A stretch of 64,000 nucleotides of DNA from Flavobacterium aeripolare (GCF_013294025.1 NZ_JABSNL010000007.1:1-64000), one strand, 5' to 3'. Shown: positions 18,348 through 27,141, counted from the stretch's first letter. The notes: generated by a model from the letters alone, not told the origin. Numbers and translations: made by a program.

Positions 18348-19394
18348 ATGATTGAAGATAAAAACCCACAACGCACTAGTATTGCACAATTAGGAGAATT
18401 TGGACTGATAGATCACCTTACTAAAAACTTTGAGGTAAATCAAAGTTCTACGTTAAAAGGTATAGGAGATGATGCAGCTGTTTTGGATTTTAAAGAAAAA
18501 AAAGTAGTCGTTTCTACTGATTTATTGATAGAAGGAGTACACTTTGATTTGGCTTACATGCCCTTAAAACATTTAGGATATAAAGCTGTAGTAGTTAACA
18601 TCTCTGATATTTGTGCAATGAATGCAAAGGCAACGCAAATAACAGTGTCTGTTGCGGTGTCAAACCGTTTTCCACTAGAGGCTTTAGATGAATTATTTGA
18701 AGGAATTGCTCACGCTGCCGCTGAATATAAAGTAGATGTGATAGGAGGAGATACTACCTCATCTCAAAAAGGATTAATTATAAGTATCACCGCAATAGGT
18801 GAAGCAGACGAAGACGAAATCGTTTATAGAAATGGAGCAAAAAGTTCTGATTTATTAGTAGTTACGGGAGATATAGGTGCCGCTTATATGGGATTACAAG
18901 TTCTAGAAAGAGAAAAACAAGTGTTTCAAGTGAATCCAAATTCGCAGCCCGACTTAGATTTGTATACCTACTTAATTGAACGCCAATTAAAACCTGAAGC
19001 TCGTAAAGACGTACGTACTTTATTGCATGCTTTAGAGATCAAACCAACATCCATGATCGATATCTCTGACGGTCTTTCATCTGAAATCATGCACTTGTGC
19101 AAGCAATCAAAGGTAGGTTGTAATCTTTATGAAGATAAATTACCCTTAGACCCACAATTAATAAGCGTGTGTGAAGAATTTGATATCGACAGCACAACAG
19201 TTGCAATAAATGGTGGAGAAGATTATGAGTTGCTATTTACAATTGCAATGGAAGATTTCGAAAAAATAAAAGCTAATCCTAATTTTTCTATTATTGGACA
19301 CATGGTTCAAGAAAGTGAAGGAATACACTTAGTTACTCGAGCTAATACTCGCATCCCTCTTAAAGCTAGAGGGTGGAACGCATTAAGCGAATAA
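18348..19394 (+). CDS. thiL: Thiamine-monophosphate kinase
   Basis: This 348-residue ATP-dependent kinase converts thiamine phosphate to thiamine diphosphate, the last step of vitamin B1 cofactor synthesis. PurM-like fold features are clear: ISQLGEFGLID-type opening (SIAQLGEFGLIDHL), GIGDDAAVLD (about 40-49), STDLLIEGVHFDL (about 58), the metal site VGGDTTSS-like VIGGDTTSSQKG (about 138) and MIDISDGLSSEI (about 238). Length is normal. The start is the ATG behind two -7 boxes. It is transcribed alone and ends at a shared terminator with the convergent regulator gene. Confidence 0.94.
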   Translation: MIEDKNPQRTSIAQLGEFGLIDHLTKNFEVNQSSTLKGIGDDAAVLDFKEKKVVVSTDLLIEGVHFDLAYMPLKHLGYKAVVVNISDICAMNAKATQITVSVAVSNRFPLEALDELFEGIAHAAAEYKVDVIGGDTTSSQKGLIISITAIGEADEDEIVYRNGAKSSDLLVVTGDIGAAYMGLQVLEREKQVFQVNPNSQPDLDLYTYLIERQLKPEARKDVRTLLHALEIKPTSMIDISDGLSSEIMHLCKQSKVGCNLYEDKLPLDPQLISVCEEFDIDSTTVAINGGEDYELLFTIAMEDFEKIKANPNFSIIGHMVQESEGIHLVTRANTRIPLKARGWNALSE

Positions 19395-19397
19395 TAA

Positions 19398-19434
19398 GAA
19401 AGGGCATCATTTAAAAATGATGCCCTTTTTTATA
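19398..19434 (+). terminator. Terminator between thiL and the response regulator gene
   Basis: AAGGGCATCATTT pairs with AAATGATGCCCTTTT in a near-perfect hairpin, followed by further Ts. It sits between convergent genes (stop 19394 plus, stop 19448 minus) and is flanked by A and T tracts on both sides, so it can serve both. Confidence 0.85.
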
Positions 19435-19447
19435 ACTAAGAATCTAC

Positions 19448-20140
19448 TTAAAAAAGCAATCCTTTATTTCTCGCTTCTCTTACCAGCTCGATATCTGTAC
19501 CGTCAGCTAAGCCTAAGACTTTTTTTAAGTTTAATTTTCTTGCTTCTATTGCATTCAAAGAGATAGGAATGTATTGTGTCATGTCTTTAGATTTTGTTGC
19601 TTTAGACAGATGGAAAAGTATTTGTTTATCAAATAAATCTATCTCGATACCGTTATCCTGAGATGCTAACATCTTCACTACAGACTGACTATAATACCTT
19701 TCTCCATTGATAACTTTATCAAAAGCAAATAGCAGTTCATCAAATGTTAAATCATTTTTAATAACTAATCCGTAGGGATTAATGCCGTTAATTATTGTTT
19801 GAATTTTTAAAAACTCAGTGAACATCGTTAATAAAATAATCTTACAATGTGGCATTGTTTCTAACAGTAGTCTCGCTAAGTCCTCACCAGAATATAATTG
19901 TTTTGCCTCGTAGGTAGGCATACTTATATCTAGGAAGGCAATGTCAAATGTAGGTGTATCAGGATTTGTAATTAAATGATAAGCAGACTCACAGTCTTTA
20001 GCCTCATCAATGATAAAATCAAAACTTTCAGGTTGATACCTTGTAATTGCATTTTTATACCCTTGAATAATAAAAGGGTGATCATCTACAATTAAAATAT
20101 TATTCTTAATACTGGCATTAGTCGCAGGGTTAGTCGTCAT
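19448..20140 (-). CDS. Response regulator (receiver domain plus atypical C-terminus)
   Basis: A 230-residue cytoplasmic regulator. The receiver domain occupies about 12-140: acidic pocket IVDDHPF (about 17), phospho-acceptor aspartate in IAFLDISMP (about 66-74) and the conserved lysine in GLVIKND (about 124). The C-terminal 70 residues sit where a LuxR/NarL-type helix-turn-helix would be and have a plausible helical pattern (DKQILFHLSKATKSKDMTQYIPISLNAIEARKLNLKK...), but the LuxR signature is weak. It lies 17 nt after the sensor kinase gene and is surely its partner. Target genes are not known. Confidence 0.83.
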   Translation of the reverse strand: MTTNPATNASIKNNILIVDDHPFIIQGYKNAITRYQPESFDFIIDEAKDCESAYHLITNPDTPTFDIAFLDISMPTYEAKQLYSGEDLARLLLETMPHCKIILLTMFTEFLKIQTIINGINPYGLVIKNDLTFDELLFAFDKVINGERYYSQSVVKMLASQDNGIEIDLFDKQILFHLSKATKSKDMTQYIPISLNAIEARKLNLKKVLGLADGTDIELVREARNKGLLF

Positions 20141-20157
20141 TGGTTTTTTGTAGGTGT

Positions 20158-22194
20158 TTATATTCTTTCGATTGGAGCTGTAATCACTATGCTTGTACCT
20201 TGTTTTCTATTAGACTCAATAACGATCTTTCCGTTACAGTCTTTAGTTCTAGAGTAAATATTCTGTAGACCTATACCTTTACTTTTTGCTTTGGTATCAA
20301 ATCCTACTCCGTCGTCACTAATCGTTAAAACAATTTGATCATTTTCTTTTATAAATTTAATATTTATTGCATTTGCAAAAGCATATTTATTTATATTTTG
20401 TAATGATTCTTGCACAATACGGTACAAATTAATTTTCACTGAGTTCGTCACTATTTCCCATTTGATCGATGAATCGATTGTTGTTGTAAGTAAAGTGCAG
20501 TAGGTTTTTCTTTGCTCTTCAAATAAATTTTCGATTATTGCTACGAAGTTATTAATTAAATCGGATTTCTCTTTACTTAAGTCATGCGAAATTTCCCGGA
20601 TATCTTGCTCAATATTCTTTAACTCTGACAAATAACTGTTTCGCTGCTGTACAGCCATATCATCATTGAAGCCGTTCAAACTATCTAAGTTCATGCGCAC
20701 TCCAAAAATCCTGCCTAGCACACCATCATGCAACTCTTGAGCCACTCGTTTCTTTTCTTCCACTCTATTGATTTCGATAGCACTTTGCTGAGAAATCATT
20801 AAGTTATAGATTTCTTCATTTGAAATTTGCTGTTGGTGTTTGTATTCAAGCTCTTTATTTTTAGTCTTTTGTGCTTGAATGATATAGAATAGAAAAGCCA
20901 GTAAGACTATAAAGATAAATAAATATACTAAGTTTCTATTTTTAGTTTCTAAATCTGAATACTCATTTTTAAGTTGATCAGTTTCGTATTCTATCCGAGT
21001 AAATTTATCGCCCATTTTACGCTCTGCTTTTTGCAATTGGTCATTTAAGTGAATGTACTCTGTGTTGTATGCCACAGCATTTTCAGGTTCTATGATCGCC
21101 AACTCTTTCAATGCAGCTAATACATCTCTGGAGACTTTTGTACTTCTAGCAAGTGCTAGAGCTTCTTTTGAATATTTAACAGCTTTAGCACTATCTTTTT
21201 TAACCGCAAAGTATTCAGCAAGATGGATTTTATTTACAAAAATACCAGATTTTAAATCTAAATCCTCCCTCATTTTTAATGACTTATAGAATAGATCTAA
21301 AACGTCTTTATCATCTTTTAGTAAAAATTTAGAATACGCATAATTATCGACTAACATTGCATATAATGCTGGTTTTTGAATTTTTAAATTTTCTTGTGCC
21401 AAACCTTTTTCAAAATAATCTTTACCTGCAGGATAATTTTTTATAGTTAAATATAAAAAACCTAAATTATTATAAATAGTAGCTTTCGATTGAAACTCTT
21501 CATGTAAAACTTCGGTATCAGTAATGACTAATGCCTTCTTATTATATAATATAGCAGTTTCGTAGTCTCCAAGTTCATGATGGATTAAGCTCAAAACATT
21601 ATTTGCTTCAAATCTAATATTTCCAGCACTTTTCTCGTCTTTGACAGCTCTCAAGGCTTTAATGGTTGACTGCTCTGCAGCTAAAAAATCCCCAGATCTA
21701 AATAACAAACTAGACTTACTTATTAATGTCCGCCCTAAATTAATTTTATCACCTTTCTCATTATATAATTTTTCAGCCTTATAATAAAACTGAAAGGCGC
21801 TATCTGTTTTTGATTGAGAATCATAATAGTCCCCTAGATAATTATAGGCTTTGGCCATACTCGTCGTATCCTTTACTTTTGCAGATTGTTGCAAAATAAC
21901 TCGAACGGTATGACTATAGTCATTAAATTCACCAACATTGTAGAAACGATTGGCTACTTTAAATAGATTCACCCTACCAATGGAATCATTTTCTTGTTCG
22001 CTAACAATACTGAGGGCTTTTTTAGTATACATCAACCTCTCTACTTTAGACAAATTAAAATCATTTGCAAAGGAAAAATAGGTTTTCAAACTATCTAATG
22101 AAGTGGTCTGACTCTCAAAATTATTTTTATCTGAACATTTAATAAAAATAATTGCAAAAACAAGAGTTATAAAAAAACGATAATCTTTTTTCAA
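20158..22194 (-). CDS. TPR-containing sensor histidine kinase (HisKA_3 type)
   Basis: This 678-residue membrane kinase has an N-terminal signal/anchor (FFITLVFAIIFIKCSD; a cysteine is present but lysine precedes it, so lipidation is doubtful). About 350 residues of tetratricopeptide-like repeats follow (for example AKAYNYLGDYYDSQSKTDSA, NNLGFLYLTIKNYPAGKDYF), then a membrane segment near 425-443 and a short coiled coil. The dimerisation/phospho-acceptor helix has RVAQELHDGVLGRIFG (about 488; histidine in ELHDG). The ATPase domain shows LYRIVQESLQNINKYA and DDGVGFD...GIGLQNI near the end. The TPRs probably lie in the periplasm and sense a peptide or partner. The response regulator follows 17 nt later; a secreted repeat protein lies just upstream. 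Confidence 0.88.
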   Translation of the reverse strand: MKKDYRFFITLVFAIIFIKCSDKNNFESQTTSLDSLKTYFSFANDFNLSKVERLMYTKKALSIVSEQENDSIGRVNLFKVANRFYNVGEFNDYSHTVRVILQQSAKVKDTTSMAKAYNYLGDYYDSQSKTDSAFQFYYKAEKLYNEKGDKINLGRTLISKSSLLFRSGDFLAAEQSTIKALRAVKDEKSAGNIRFEANNVLSLIHHELGDYETAILYNKKALVITDTEVLHEEFQSKATIYNNLGFLYLTIKNYPAGKDYFEKGLAQENLKIQKPALYAMLVDNYAYSKFLLKDDKDVLDLFYKSLKMREDLDLKSGIFVNKIHLAEYFAVKKDSAKAVKYSKEALALARSTKVSRDVLAALKELAIIEPENAVAYNTEYIHLNDQLQKAERKMGDKFTRIEYETDQLKNEYSDLETKNRNLVYLFIFIVLLAFLFYIIQAQKTKNKELEYKHQQQISNEEIYNLMISQQSAIEINRVEEKKRVAQELHDGVLGRIFGVRMNLDSLNGFNDDMAVQQRNSYLSELKNIEQDIREISHDLSKEKSDLINNFVAIIENLFEEQRKTYCTLLTTTIDSSIKWEIVTNSVKINLYRIVQESLQNINKYAFANAINIKFIKENDQIVLTISDDGVGFDTKAKSKGIGLQNIYSRTKDCNGKIVIESNRKQGTSIVITAPIERI

Positions 22195-22239
22195 TGGGGC
22201 GTGGTTTCCTCAAAAATAGTAAAATAATTCAAATGATAA

Positions 22240-22274
22240 AAAATAAAAAAGGCTGTCAAAAAATGACAGCCTTT
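22240..22274 (-). terminator. Terminator between the repeat-protein gene and the sensor kinase gene
   Basis: AAAGGCTGTCA (ending 22258) pairs with TGACAGCCTTT (22264-22274), with a plus-strand A-run before it. It is a U-tailed hairpin in the minus direction, 25 nt after the repeat-protein stop. It separates the short gene from the kinase gene, allowing different mRNA levels. Confidence 0.8.
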
Positions 22275-22298
22275 AAATATATTTTAAGAATGAAGTAA

Positions 22299-22610
22299 TT
22301 AGTCCAGTTTCACATTTCCTCCAGTCGAACTACCACCTATTATATCATCAACTTTTACATTTCCTCCCGTTGAACTACCACCTATGATGTCATCTACTTT
22401 TACATTTCCTCCTGTTGAACTACCGCCTATAATATCGTCCACTTTTACGTTTCCTCCTGTTGAACTACCACCTATAATATCATCGACTTTTACATTACCT
22501 CCCGTTGAACTACCACCAATAATTGTACTATTACCGTTTCCTGGAGTTGTGAAAGAACTCATTGTTACTACTAAAGAAAATAATGCGATTGTTGAAACTA
22601 ATTTTTTCAT
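22299..22610 (-). CDS. Secreted protein made of five 15-residue repeats
   Basis: I do not recognise this 103-residue protein. Residues 1 to about 22 form a signal peptide without cysteine (MKKLVSTIALFSLVVTMSSF). After a short TPGNGNST linker, residues 30-103 are four perfect copies of IIGGSSTGGNVKVDD and a fifth ending NVKLD at the stop. There is nothing else in the mature protein. It has its own terminator and lies between a LytTR regulator gene and a TPR sensor kinase gene, all on the minus strand. The repeats are rich in Gly, Ser and Thr with alternating Val/Asp, and might form beta strands or bind metal; a matrix component, adhesin, amyloid-like polymer or signal precursor is possible, none proven. 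Codon choice differs between repeat units. Confidence 0.75.
   Translation of the reverse strand: MKKLVSTIALFSLVVTMSSFTTPGNGNSTIIGGSSTGGNVKVDDIIGGSSTGGNVKVDDIIGGSSTGGNVKVDDIIGGSSTGGNVKVDDIIGGSSTGGNVKLD
22302..22523 (-). repeat. Five tandem 45-bp coding repeats
   Basis: Four full 45-bp units and one of 42 bp encode the repeated peptide IIGGSSTGGNVKVDD. Units differ at several third-codon positions (for example GTCGAT, GTGGAC and GTAGAT for Val-Asp; CCTCCC or CCTCCT on the plus strand), while the peptide stays the same. This is a coding minisatellite and not a CRISPR array, as there are no spacers. Confidence 0.95.
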
Positions 22611-22784
22611 GATTAAGGGTTTTATGATTTGGTTATTTTTTACTGTTATGAACTGCTTTAATTGCTGTTCCTTGATGTAAAATTATAGCGACATCCTTCA
22701 TTATCAATCAAAAAATAGGAGTATATGGTGAAGTGCGGTAGTCTACTAGTAAACAACCGTCAAATTATGGTAATCGTAGTTATT

Positions 22785-23585
22785 TTAGATTTCAAGGTAA
22801 TTATCACTCGAAATTTTACTAATAATCAAGTCTATATTAGATTTATACGTTTTAGAAAAAGGAATCTTTGTGAGCGTATGCTTAATATGACAAAGAGCAT
22901 TCCCTGTATGTATTCTTGAGATATAACAGCTATTCACGATATAGCTGTTGTGTATTCTAATAAAGGGATAATACAGCGCTGATTCAAAATGTTTAAGCGT
23001 CTTAAAAGCTGTAATCATCTCCCCCGTTTTTAAATGAATGTCTGTTGAATTATTATCTGCTTTTAAGTAGGCAATGTCACGTGTATCGATATACCGGTAA
23101 TCTCCATAGGATTTTATACATAAAATAAGTCCTTGTTGGGAATTTGTATTTTGATTGCTAATAGAAACTGTTTTAGATATAATCTCATCATTTAACAAAG
23201 CCATCTGATTGCTATCATTATTTAGCTTTGTTAATAACTGCATAAAATCGCCTCTACTGGGTGATTTCAAAATATAATCTGTAACTGCATATTTAATGGC
23301 TTCGTAGGCTAATTTCTTTGCTTTTGTTACAACAACTATTTTAGGAACAACTTTTAGACAACGGTGCAATTCATTAATAAGTGATAAGGATAACTTACTT
23401 TTTAAATTAGTAGGATCTATTTCTAGAAATACTAGATCAGGCTTATTCTCAAGAATGATATTGACCCCTTTTTTATAATTATTGGCTGTGCCTACAAAGA
23501 TTAATTCTGGAAAACTACCAGCCATGGCTTGGGTTTCCAAGGTACCTTGTTTGTCATCATCGATAATTACATAAGAATAACTCAT
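22785..23585 (-). CDS. LytTR-family response regulator with altered receiver
   Basis: A 266-residue DNA-binding regulator. Residues about 3-120 resemble a receiver domain (VIIDDDKQG at about 6; DLVFLEIDPT at about 56), but the usual phospho-acceptor aspartate in FLDI is glutamate (FLEI). Residues about 155-255 form a LytTR domain: ILCIKSYGDYRYIDTRDIAYLKADNNSTDIHLKTGE...TLKHFESAL...FIRIHNSYIVNSCYISRI. No LytS/histidine-kinase gene is directly attached; the TPR kinase-regulator pair lies downstream on the same strand. The substitution may make it phosphorylation-independent or constitutively active. Confidence 0.85.
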   Translation of the reverse strand: MSYSYVIIDDDKQGTLETQAMAGSFPELIFVGTANNYKKGVNIILENKPDLVFLEIDPTNLKSKLSLSLINELHRCLKVVPKIVVVTKAKKLAYEAIKYAVTDYILKSPSRGDFMQLLTKLNNDSNQMALLNDEIISKTVSISNQNTNSQQGLILCIKSYGDYRYIDTRDIAYLKADNNSTDIHLKTGEMITAFKTLKHFESALYYPFIRIHNSYIVNSCYISRIHTGNALCHIKHTLTKIPFSKTYKSNIDLIISKISSDNYLEI

Positions 23586-23721
23586 CTTTGTCCAATTTAT
23601 TTTCTCTTATTCACTTTTTAATGGGCCGGGATCGAAAAAGCTATAGCTCTAAATCTTCCCTATTAAAGTTAACTTTTTTGTACCTAACAATTTCAAAATG
23701 TTAATTTAACTCGTTTAAAGG

Positions 23722-23729
23722 CAAATATA
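23722..23729 (-). promoter_or_regulatory. -7 box upstream of the LytTR gene
   Basis: TATATTTG on the minus strand (23729 to 23722). It implies a leader of about 130 nt before the ATG at 23585. The leader contains a short palindrome (AGCTATAGCT near 23639). No good -33 box was seen. Confidence 0.4.
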
Positions 23730-23784
23730 CGGGATTAAATACACATTGGTTTTCATTTAGTTGCTACAGACACTCTAGCTATAC

Positions 23785-23815
23785 CAAAAAAAAAGCTCTC
23801 CAAAATAGGAAAGCT
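23785..23815 (-). terminator. Terminator of glyS
   Basis: AAGCT-C-TCC (23793-23801) pairs imperfectly with GGA-A-AGCTT (23808-23815), after a nine-base A-run that becomes a U-tail on the minus strand. It lies 30 nt past the glyS stop. Confidence 0.6.
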
Positions 23816-23844
23816 TCTCTTTAAACATATTTTAAAAACAACTG

Positions 23845-25386
23845 TTACATTTTCATTAACCAGTTTTTCACTGCTACTTCATTTTCGATTATAGCCTTCA
23901 ATTCTGATATTTTAACGCGATCTTGTTTCATTGTATCTCTATGACGAATGGTCACTGTTTGATCTTCGGCAGTTTGATGATCAACAGTAATACAAAAAGG
24001 AGTACCCAATGCATCTTGTCTTCTATAACGACGACCTACAGCATCTTTTTCATCATAAGTGACTTGGAAATCCCATTTCAACTCATCAATGATTTTATGT
24101 GCAATTTCTGGCAACCCATCTTTTTTAACAAGTGGCAATACCGCTGCTTTTGTAGGGGCTAAAACAGAAGGTAATTTTAATACTGTTCTAGTAGACCCAT
24201 CTTCTAATGTTTCTTCTTTTAATGATGTAGCAAAAACAGCTAAAAACATTCTATCTAATCCTACAGAAGTTTCTACAACGTAAGGAACGTAATTTTTATT
24301 TAATTCGGCATCAAAATACTGTAGTTTTCTACCTGAGAACTTTTCGTGTGCTTTTAAATCAAAATCAGTACGAGAGTGAATCCCTTCCAATTCTTTAAAA
24401 CCAAATGGGAAATTAAATTCAATATCTGCGGCAGCGTTAGCGTAATGCGCTAATTTCTCATGATCATGAAAACGGTAATTCTCTTTTCCTAATCCTAAAG
24501 ATAGGTGCCATTTTAATCTTGTTTCTTTCCAGAATTCATAGTGCTTCATCTCATCACCTGGACGTACAAAAAATTGCATTTCCATTTGTTCAAATTCACG
24601 CATACGAAAGATAAACTGTCTTGCAACAATTTCATTTCTAAATGCCTTACCCGTTTGAGCAATACCAAAAGGCACTTTCATTCTTCCTGATTTTTGTACA
24701 TTCAAGAAGTTTACAAAAATACCTTGAGCTGTTTCTGGACGCAAGTATAAGTCCATTGCCGTATCTGCAGATGCTCCTAATTTTGTACCAAACATCAAGT
24801 TAAATTGACGTACCTCTGTCCAGTTACGAGAACCAGACTCAGGACATGCAATCTCTAATTCTTCGATTAAAGCTTTTACATCTTCAAGATCTTCATTTCC
24901 TAATGAGCGCCCTAAACGCTCTAGAATTTCTCTCTCGCGTGCTTTGTATTCTACAACTCTAGGATTTGTAGAAACAAACTCTGCTTCATTAAAAGCTTCA
25001 CCAAAACGAACTTTGGCTTTTTCGACTTCTTTAATTGCTTTTATATTCAGCTTTTCAGCATAATCTTCAATTAAAACATCGGCTCTATATCTTCTTTTCG
25101 AATCTTTATTATCAATCAATGGATCGTTAAAAGCGTCAACGTGGCCAGATGCTTTCCAAGTTGTAGGGTGCATTAAAATAGATGCATCTAGTCCTACAAT
25201 GTTATCATTCATCTGAACCATTGATTTCCACCAATAGTCACGTATGTTCTTTTTTAACTCTACCCCGTTTTGTGCATAATCGTATACTGCACTTAAACCA
25301 TCGTAAATTTCGCTTGACGGAAATATAAAACCGTACTCTTTTGCGTGCGAAACTACATTCTTAAAAATATCTTCTTGTTTTGCCAT
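23845..25386 (-). CDS. glyS: Glycine--tRNA ligase (class II, dimeric type)
   Basis: This 513-residue enzyme charges tRNA-Gly. It is the eukaryote/archaea-like homodimeric form found in Bacteroidota, not the two-subunit alpha2beta2 type. Class II motifs: motif 1 region GFIFPSSEIYDGLSAVYDY (about 14-32), motif 2 AFRNEIVARQFIFRMREFEQME (about 247-268) and motif 3 VVETSVGLDRMFLAVF (about 365-380). The C-terminal anticodon-binding domain (from about 405) includes VGRRYRRQDALGTPFCITVD. Start ATG follows a short gap from the divergent comF. Single-gene unit with a terminator. Confidence 0.95.
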   Translation of the reverse strand: MAKQEDIFKNVVSHAKEYGFIFPSSEIYDGLSAVYDYAQNGVELKKNIRDYWWKSMVQMNDNIVGLDASILMHPTTWKASGHVDAFNDPLIDNKDSKRRYRADVLIEDYAEKLNIKAIKEVEKAKVRFGEAFNEAEFVSTNPRVVEYKAREREILERLGRSLGNEDLEDVKALIEELEIACPESGSRNWTEVRQFNLMFGTKLGASADTAMDLYLRPETAQGIFVNFLNVQKSGRMKVPFGIAQTGKAFRNEIVARQFIFRMREFEQMEMQFFVRPGDEMKHYEFWKETRLKWHLSLGLGKENYRFHDHEKLAHYANAAADIEFNFPFGFKELEGIHSRTDFDLKAHEKFSGRKLQYFDAELNKNYVPYVVETSVGLDRMFLAVFATSLKEETLEDGSTRTVLKLPSVLAPTKAAVLPLVKKDGLPEIAHKIIDELKWDFQVTYDEKDAVGRRYRRQDALGTPFCITVDHQTAEDQTVTIRHRDTMKQDRVKISELKAIIENEVAVKNWLMKM

Positions 25387-25481
25387 ATTGCAAAAATATA
25401 AAAAGAGAATTTAAAAAAAAGAAAATCATACAAGATTGAGCCATTGATTTTCATATTTTTATAAATAAAATCATAAAAAAC

Positions 25482-26165
25482 ATGTTTAAAAGCTTACTTA
25501 ACCTCTTCTTTCCTAAAACATGTAGTGGCTGCAGCAGTTATTTAACGGCTAATGAAACTATAATTTGCACCACATGTCGCCACGATATTCCATTAACAAA
25601 TCACTATTTGAATCAAGAAAACGAGGCTTTTAAAAAATTTTATGGACGTGTTGCTGTTCGTCATGTCTCTTGCTTTGTTTATTTTCATAAAAAAGGTATT
25701 GTTCAAGAAATGATACACAATTTAAAATATAGAGGTCATGAGGAGGTAGGATCAATGTTAGGAAACTGGTATGCAGCGGATCTAAAATCAGTTCCTGAGG
25801 TAACTTCTGCAACTTGTATAATTCCCGTTCCTTTACATAAAAGAAAGTTAAGAGAAAGAGGCTACAATCAAGTAGCTACTTTTGGGAAAGCATTATCTAC
25901 ACAATTGAGTCTACCTTACAACGACAAAGTTCTTATTAGAAAAGTATATTCTAAAACGCAATCTAAAAAAAATCTACTAGGACGAACAGAAGGAATTCAA
26001 AGCACTTTTGACGTTAATTTCACCAGCGACGACCACAACAAACATTTTTTACTCATTGATGATGTCATCACCACTGGCGCTACACTTGAAGCCTGCTCTA
26101 AGGCCTTATTAAAAATCCCCGGAGCTAGCATTAGCATCGTTTGTATGGCAATGACCGAATCGTAA
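25482..26165 (+). CDS. ComF-family phosphoribosyltransferase-like protein
   Basis: A 227-residue member of the ComF/GntX family, linked to DNA uptake (ComFC) in competent bacteria. An N-terminal zinc-finger-like part has CSGC (about 15-18) and CTTC (about 31-34). The phosphoribosyltransferase domain has IIPVPLHKRKLRERGYNQ (about 108-125) and the PRPP loop FLLIDDVITTGATLEAC (about 187-203). Length and order match the family. No other competence gene is in the window, so natural transformation cannot be inferred from this alone. Confidence 0.88.
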   Translation: MFKSLLNLFFPKTCSGCSSYLTANETIICTTCRHDIPLTNHYLNQENEAFKKFYGRVAVRHVSCFVYFHKKGIVQEMIHNLKYRGHEEVGSMLGNWYAADLKSVPEVTSATCIIPVPLHKRKLRERGYNQVATFGKALSTQLSLPYNDKVLIRKVYSKTQSKKNLLGRTEGIQSTFDVNFTSDDHNKHFLLIDDVITTGATLEACSKALLKIPGASISIVCMAMTES

Positions 26166-26310
26166 AACGGAGAAGTGCCGCTTTTATAATTTTCTAAAAA
26201 TCAGTTTGAAAAAGAGATTTTATTCTAAAAACTGTTCGAATTGTAGCAACTATCTAATTATTTAATGAAATTATAACAAAATAGAATTTCCAATTCCAAA
26301 GTTAAATGTT

Positions 26311-26318
26311 TAAATTTG
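26311..26318 (+). promoter_or_regulatory. Possible -7 box of sodB
   Basis: TAAATTTG lies 34 nt before the superoxide dismutase ATG and predicts a leader of about 30 nt. The region is so AT-rich that chance matches are likely, and no clear -33 box is present. Confidence 0.35.
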
Positions 26319-26352
26319 AATAAAATTTTATAAATATTTAAACAAACATATT

Positions 26353-26961
26353 ATGGCTTTTGAATTACCTCAGTTACCTTATGCGTATGACGCATTAGAA
26401 CCAAATATTGATGCACGCACGATGGAAATTCATCATTCAAAGCATCATAACGCTTATACTACAAACCTTAATGCCGCTGTTGCTGGAACAGACATGGAAG
26501 GTAAAACAATAGAAAACATCCTTATCAACCTTGATTTAAAGAACGCAGCTGTACGTAATAACGGTGGTGGTTTTTACAATCACAACCTTTTCTGGACAGT
26601 AATGTCTCCTGGTGGTGGTGGATTACCAACTGGTGATTTACTTGCTGCTATCGAAGGTGATTTTGGAAGTTTTGAAGAATTCAAAGCAAAATTCAGTAAA
26701 GCTGGAGCAACACAGTTTGGTTCAGGATGGGCTTGGTTATGTGTTCATAAAGGTGGAAAGCTTGAAGTATGTGGAACTCCTAATCAAGACAACCCTTTAA
26801 TGCCAGGTGTTGGTTGTGGTGGAACTCCAATCTTAGGAATGGACGTTTGGGAACACGCTTACTACTTGAACTACCAAAACAGAAGACCAGATTATATTGA
26901 GGCTTTCTTCAATGTAATTAATTGGACTGAAGTTTCAAGAAGATTTGCATCTGAGAAATAG
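26353..26961 (+). CDS. sodB: Superoxide dismutase (Fe/Mn type)
   Basis: This 202-residue cytoplasmic enzyme disproportionates superoxide. The four metal ligands are visible: His in [12 protein letters not shown] (about 27), His in FYNHNLFW (about 78), Asp in [13 protein letters not shown] (about 165) and His four residues later. The N-terminal [17 protein letters not shown] opening is standard. The metal (Fe or Mn) cannot be fixed safely by eye. Monocistronic; strong hairpin terminator 26 nt after the stop. Confidence 0.94.
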   Translation: MAFELPQLPYAYDALEPNIDARTMEIHHSKHHNAYTTNLNAAVAGTDMEGKTIENILINLDLKNAAVRNNGGGFYNHNLFWTVMSPGGGGLPTGDLLAAIEGDFGSFEEFKAKFSKAGATQFGSGWAWLCVHKGGKLEVCGTPNQDNPLMPGVGCGGTPILGMDVWEHAYYLNYQNRRPDYIEAFFNVINWTEVSRRFASEK

Positions 26962-26986
26962 TCTTTTTTAGACAATAAGTTAAAAA

Positions 26987-27027
26987 AAAGAGACAAACAG
27001 CGTTATAGTTGTTTGTCTCTTTTTTTG
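26987..27027 (+). terminator. Terminator of sodB
   Basis: AAAGAGACAAACA pairs with TGTTTGTCTCTTT around a ten-base loop, followed by more Ts. The stem is perfect over 13 bp. Confidence 0.9.
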
Positions 27028-27077
27028 TTTAACCCTATCTGTTTTATTTTCGAAAAAATAAATGTGGCACAAAAAAA

Positions 27078-27110
27078 AAGACGAGTAAACTAATACGTTT
27101 AATCGTCTTT
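27078..27110 (-). terminator. Hairpin with U-tail on the minus strand
   Basis: AAAGACGA-G-TAAAC pairs with GTTTA-A-TCGTCTTT (one mismatch); the plus-strand A-run before it gives a U-tail in the minus direction. It is the second of three hairpins in the 340-bp gap between sodB and the PurF-like gene. No coding sequence is seen in this gap. Confidence 0.65.
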
Positions 27111-27141
27111 CTTTCAGCCAATTAATTGACTTTAATGTAAT

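Noticed and set aside
22302..22523. Regular 45-bp repeats that resemble a CRISPR array
   Set aside because: There are no spacers: the units are contiguous, in frame and encode one repeated peptide. No cas genes are present.
22384..22680. Plus-strand reading frame antisense to the repeat protein (proline- and phenylalanine-rich repeats)
   Set aside because: It is the mirror of the coding repeats. The minus-strand frame has a signal peptide, terminator and synonymous drift, while the plus-strand frame changes with those synonymous differences.
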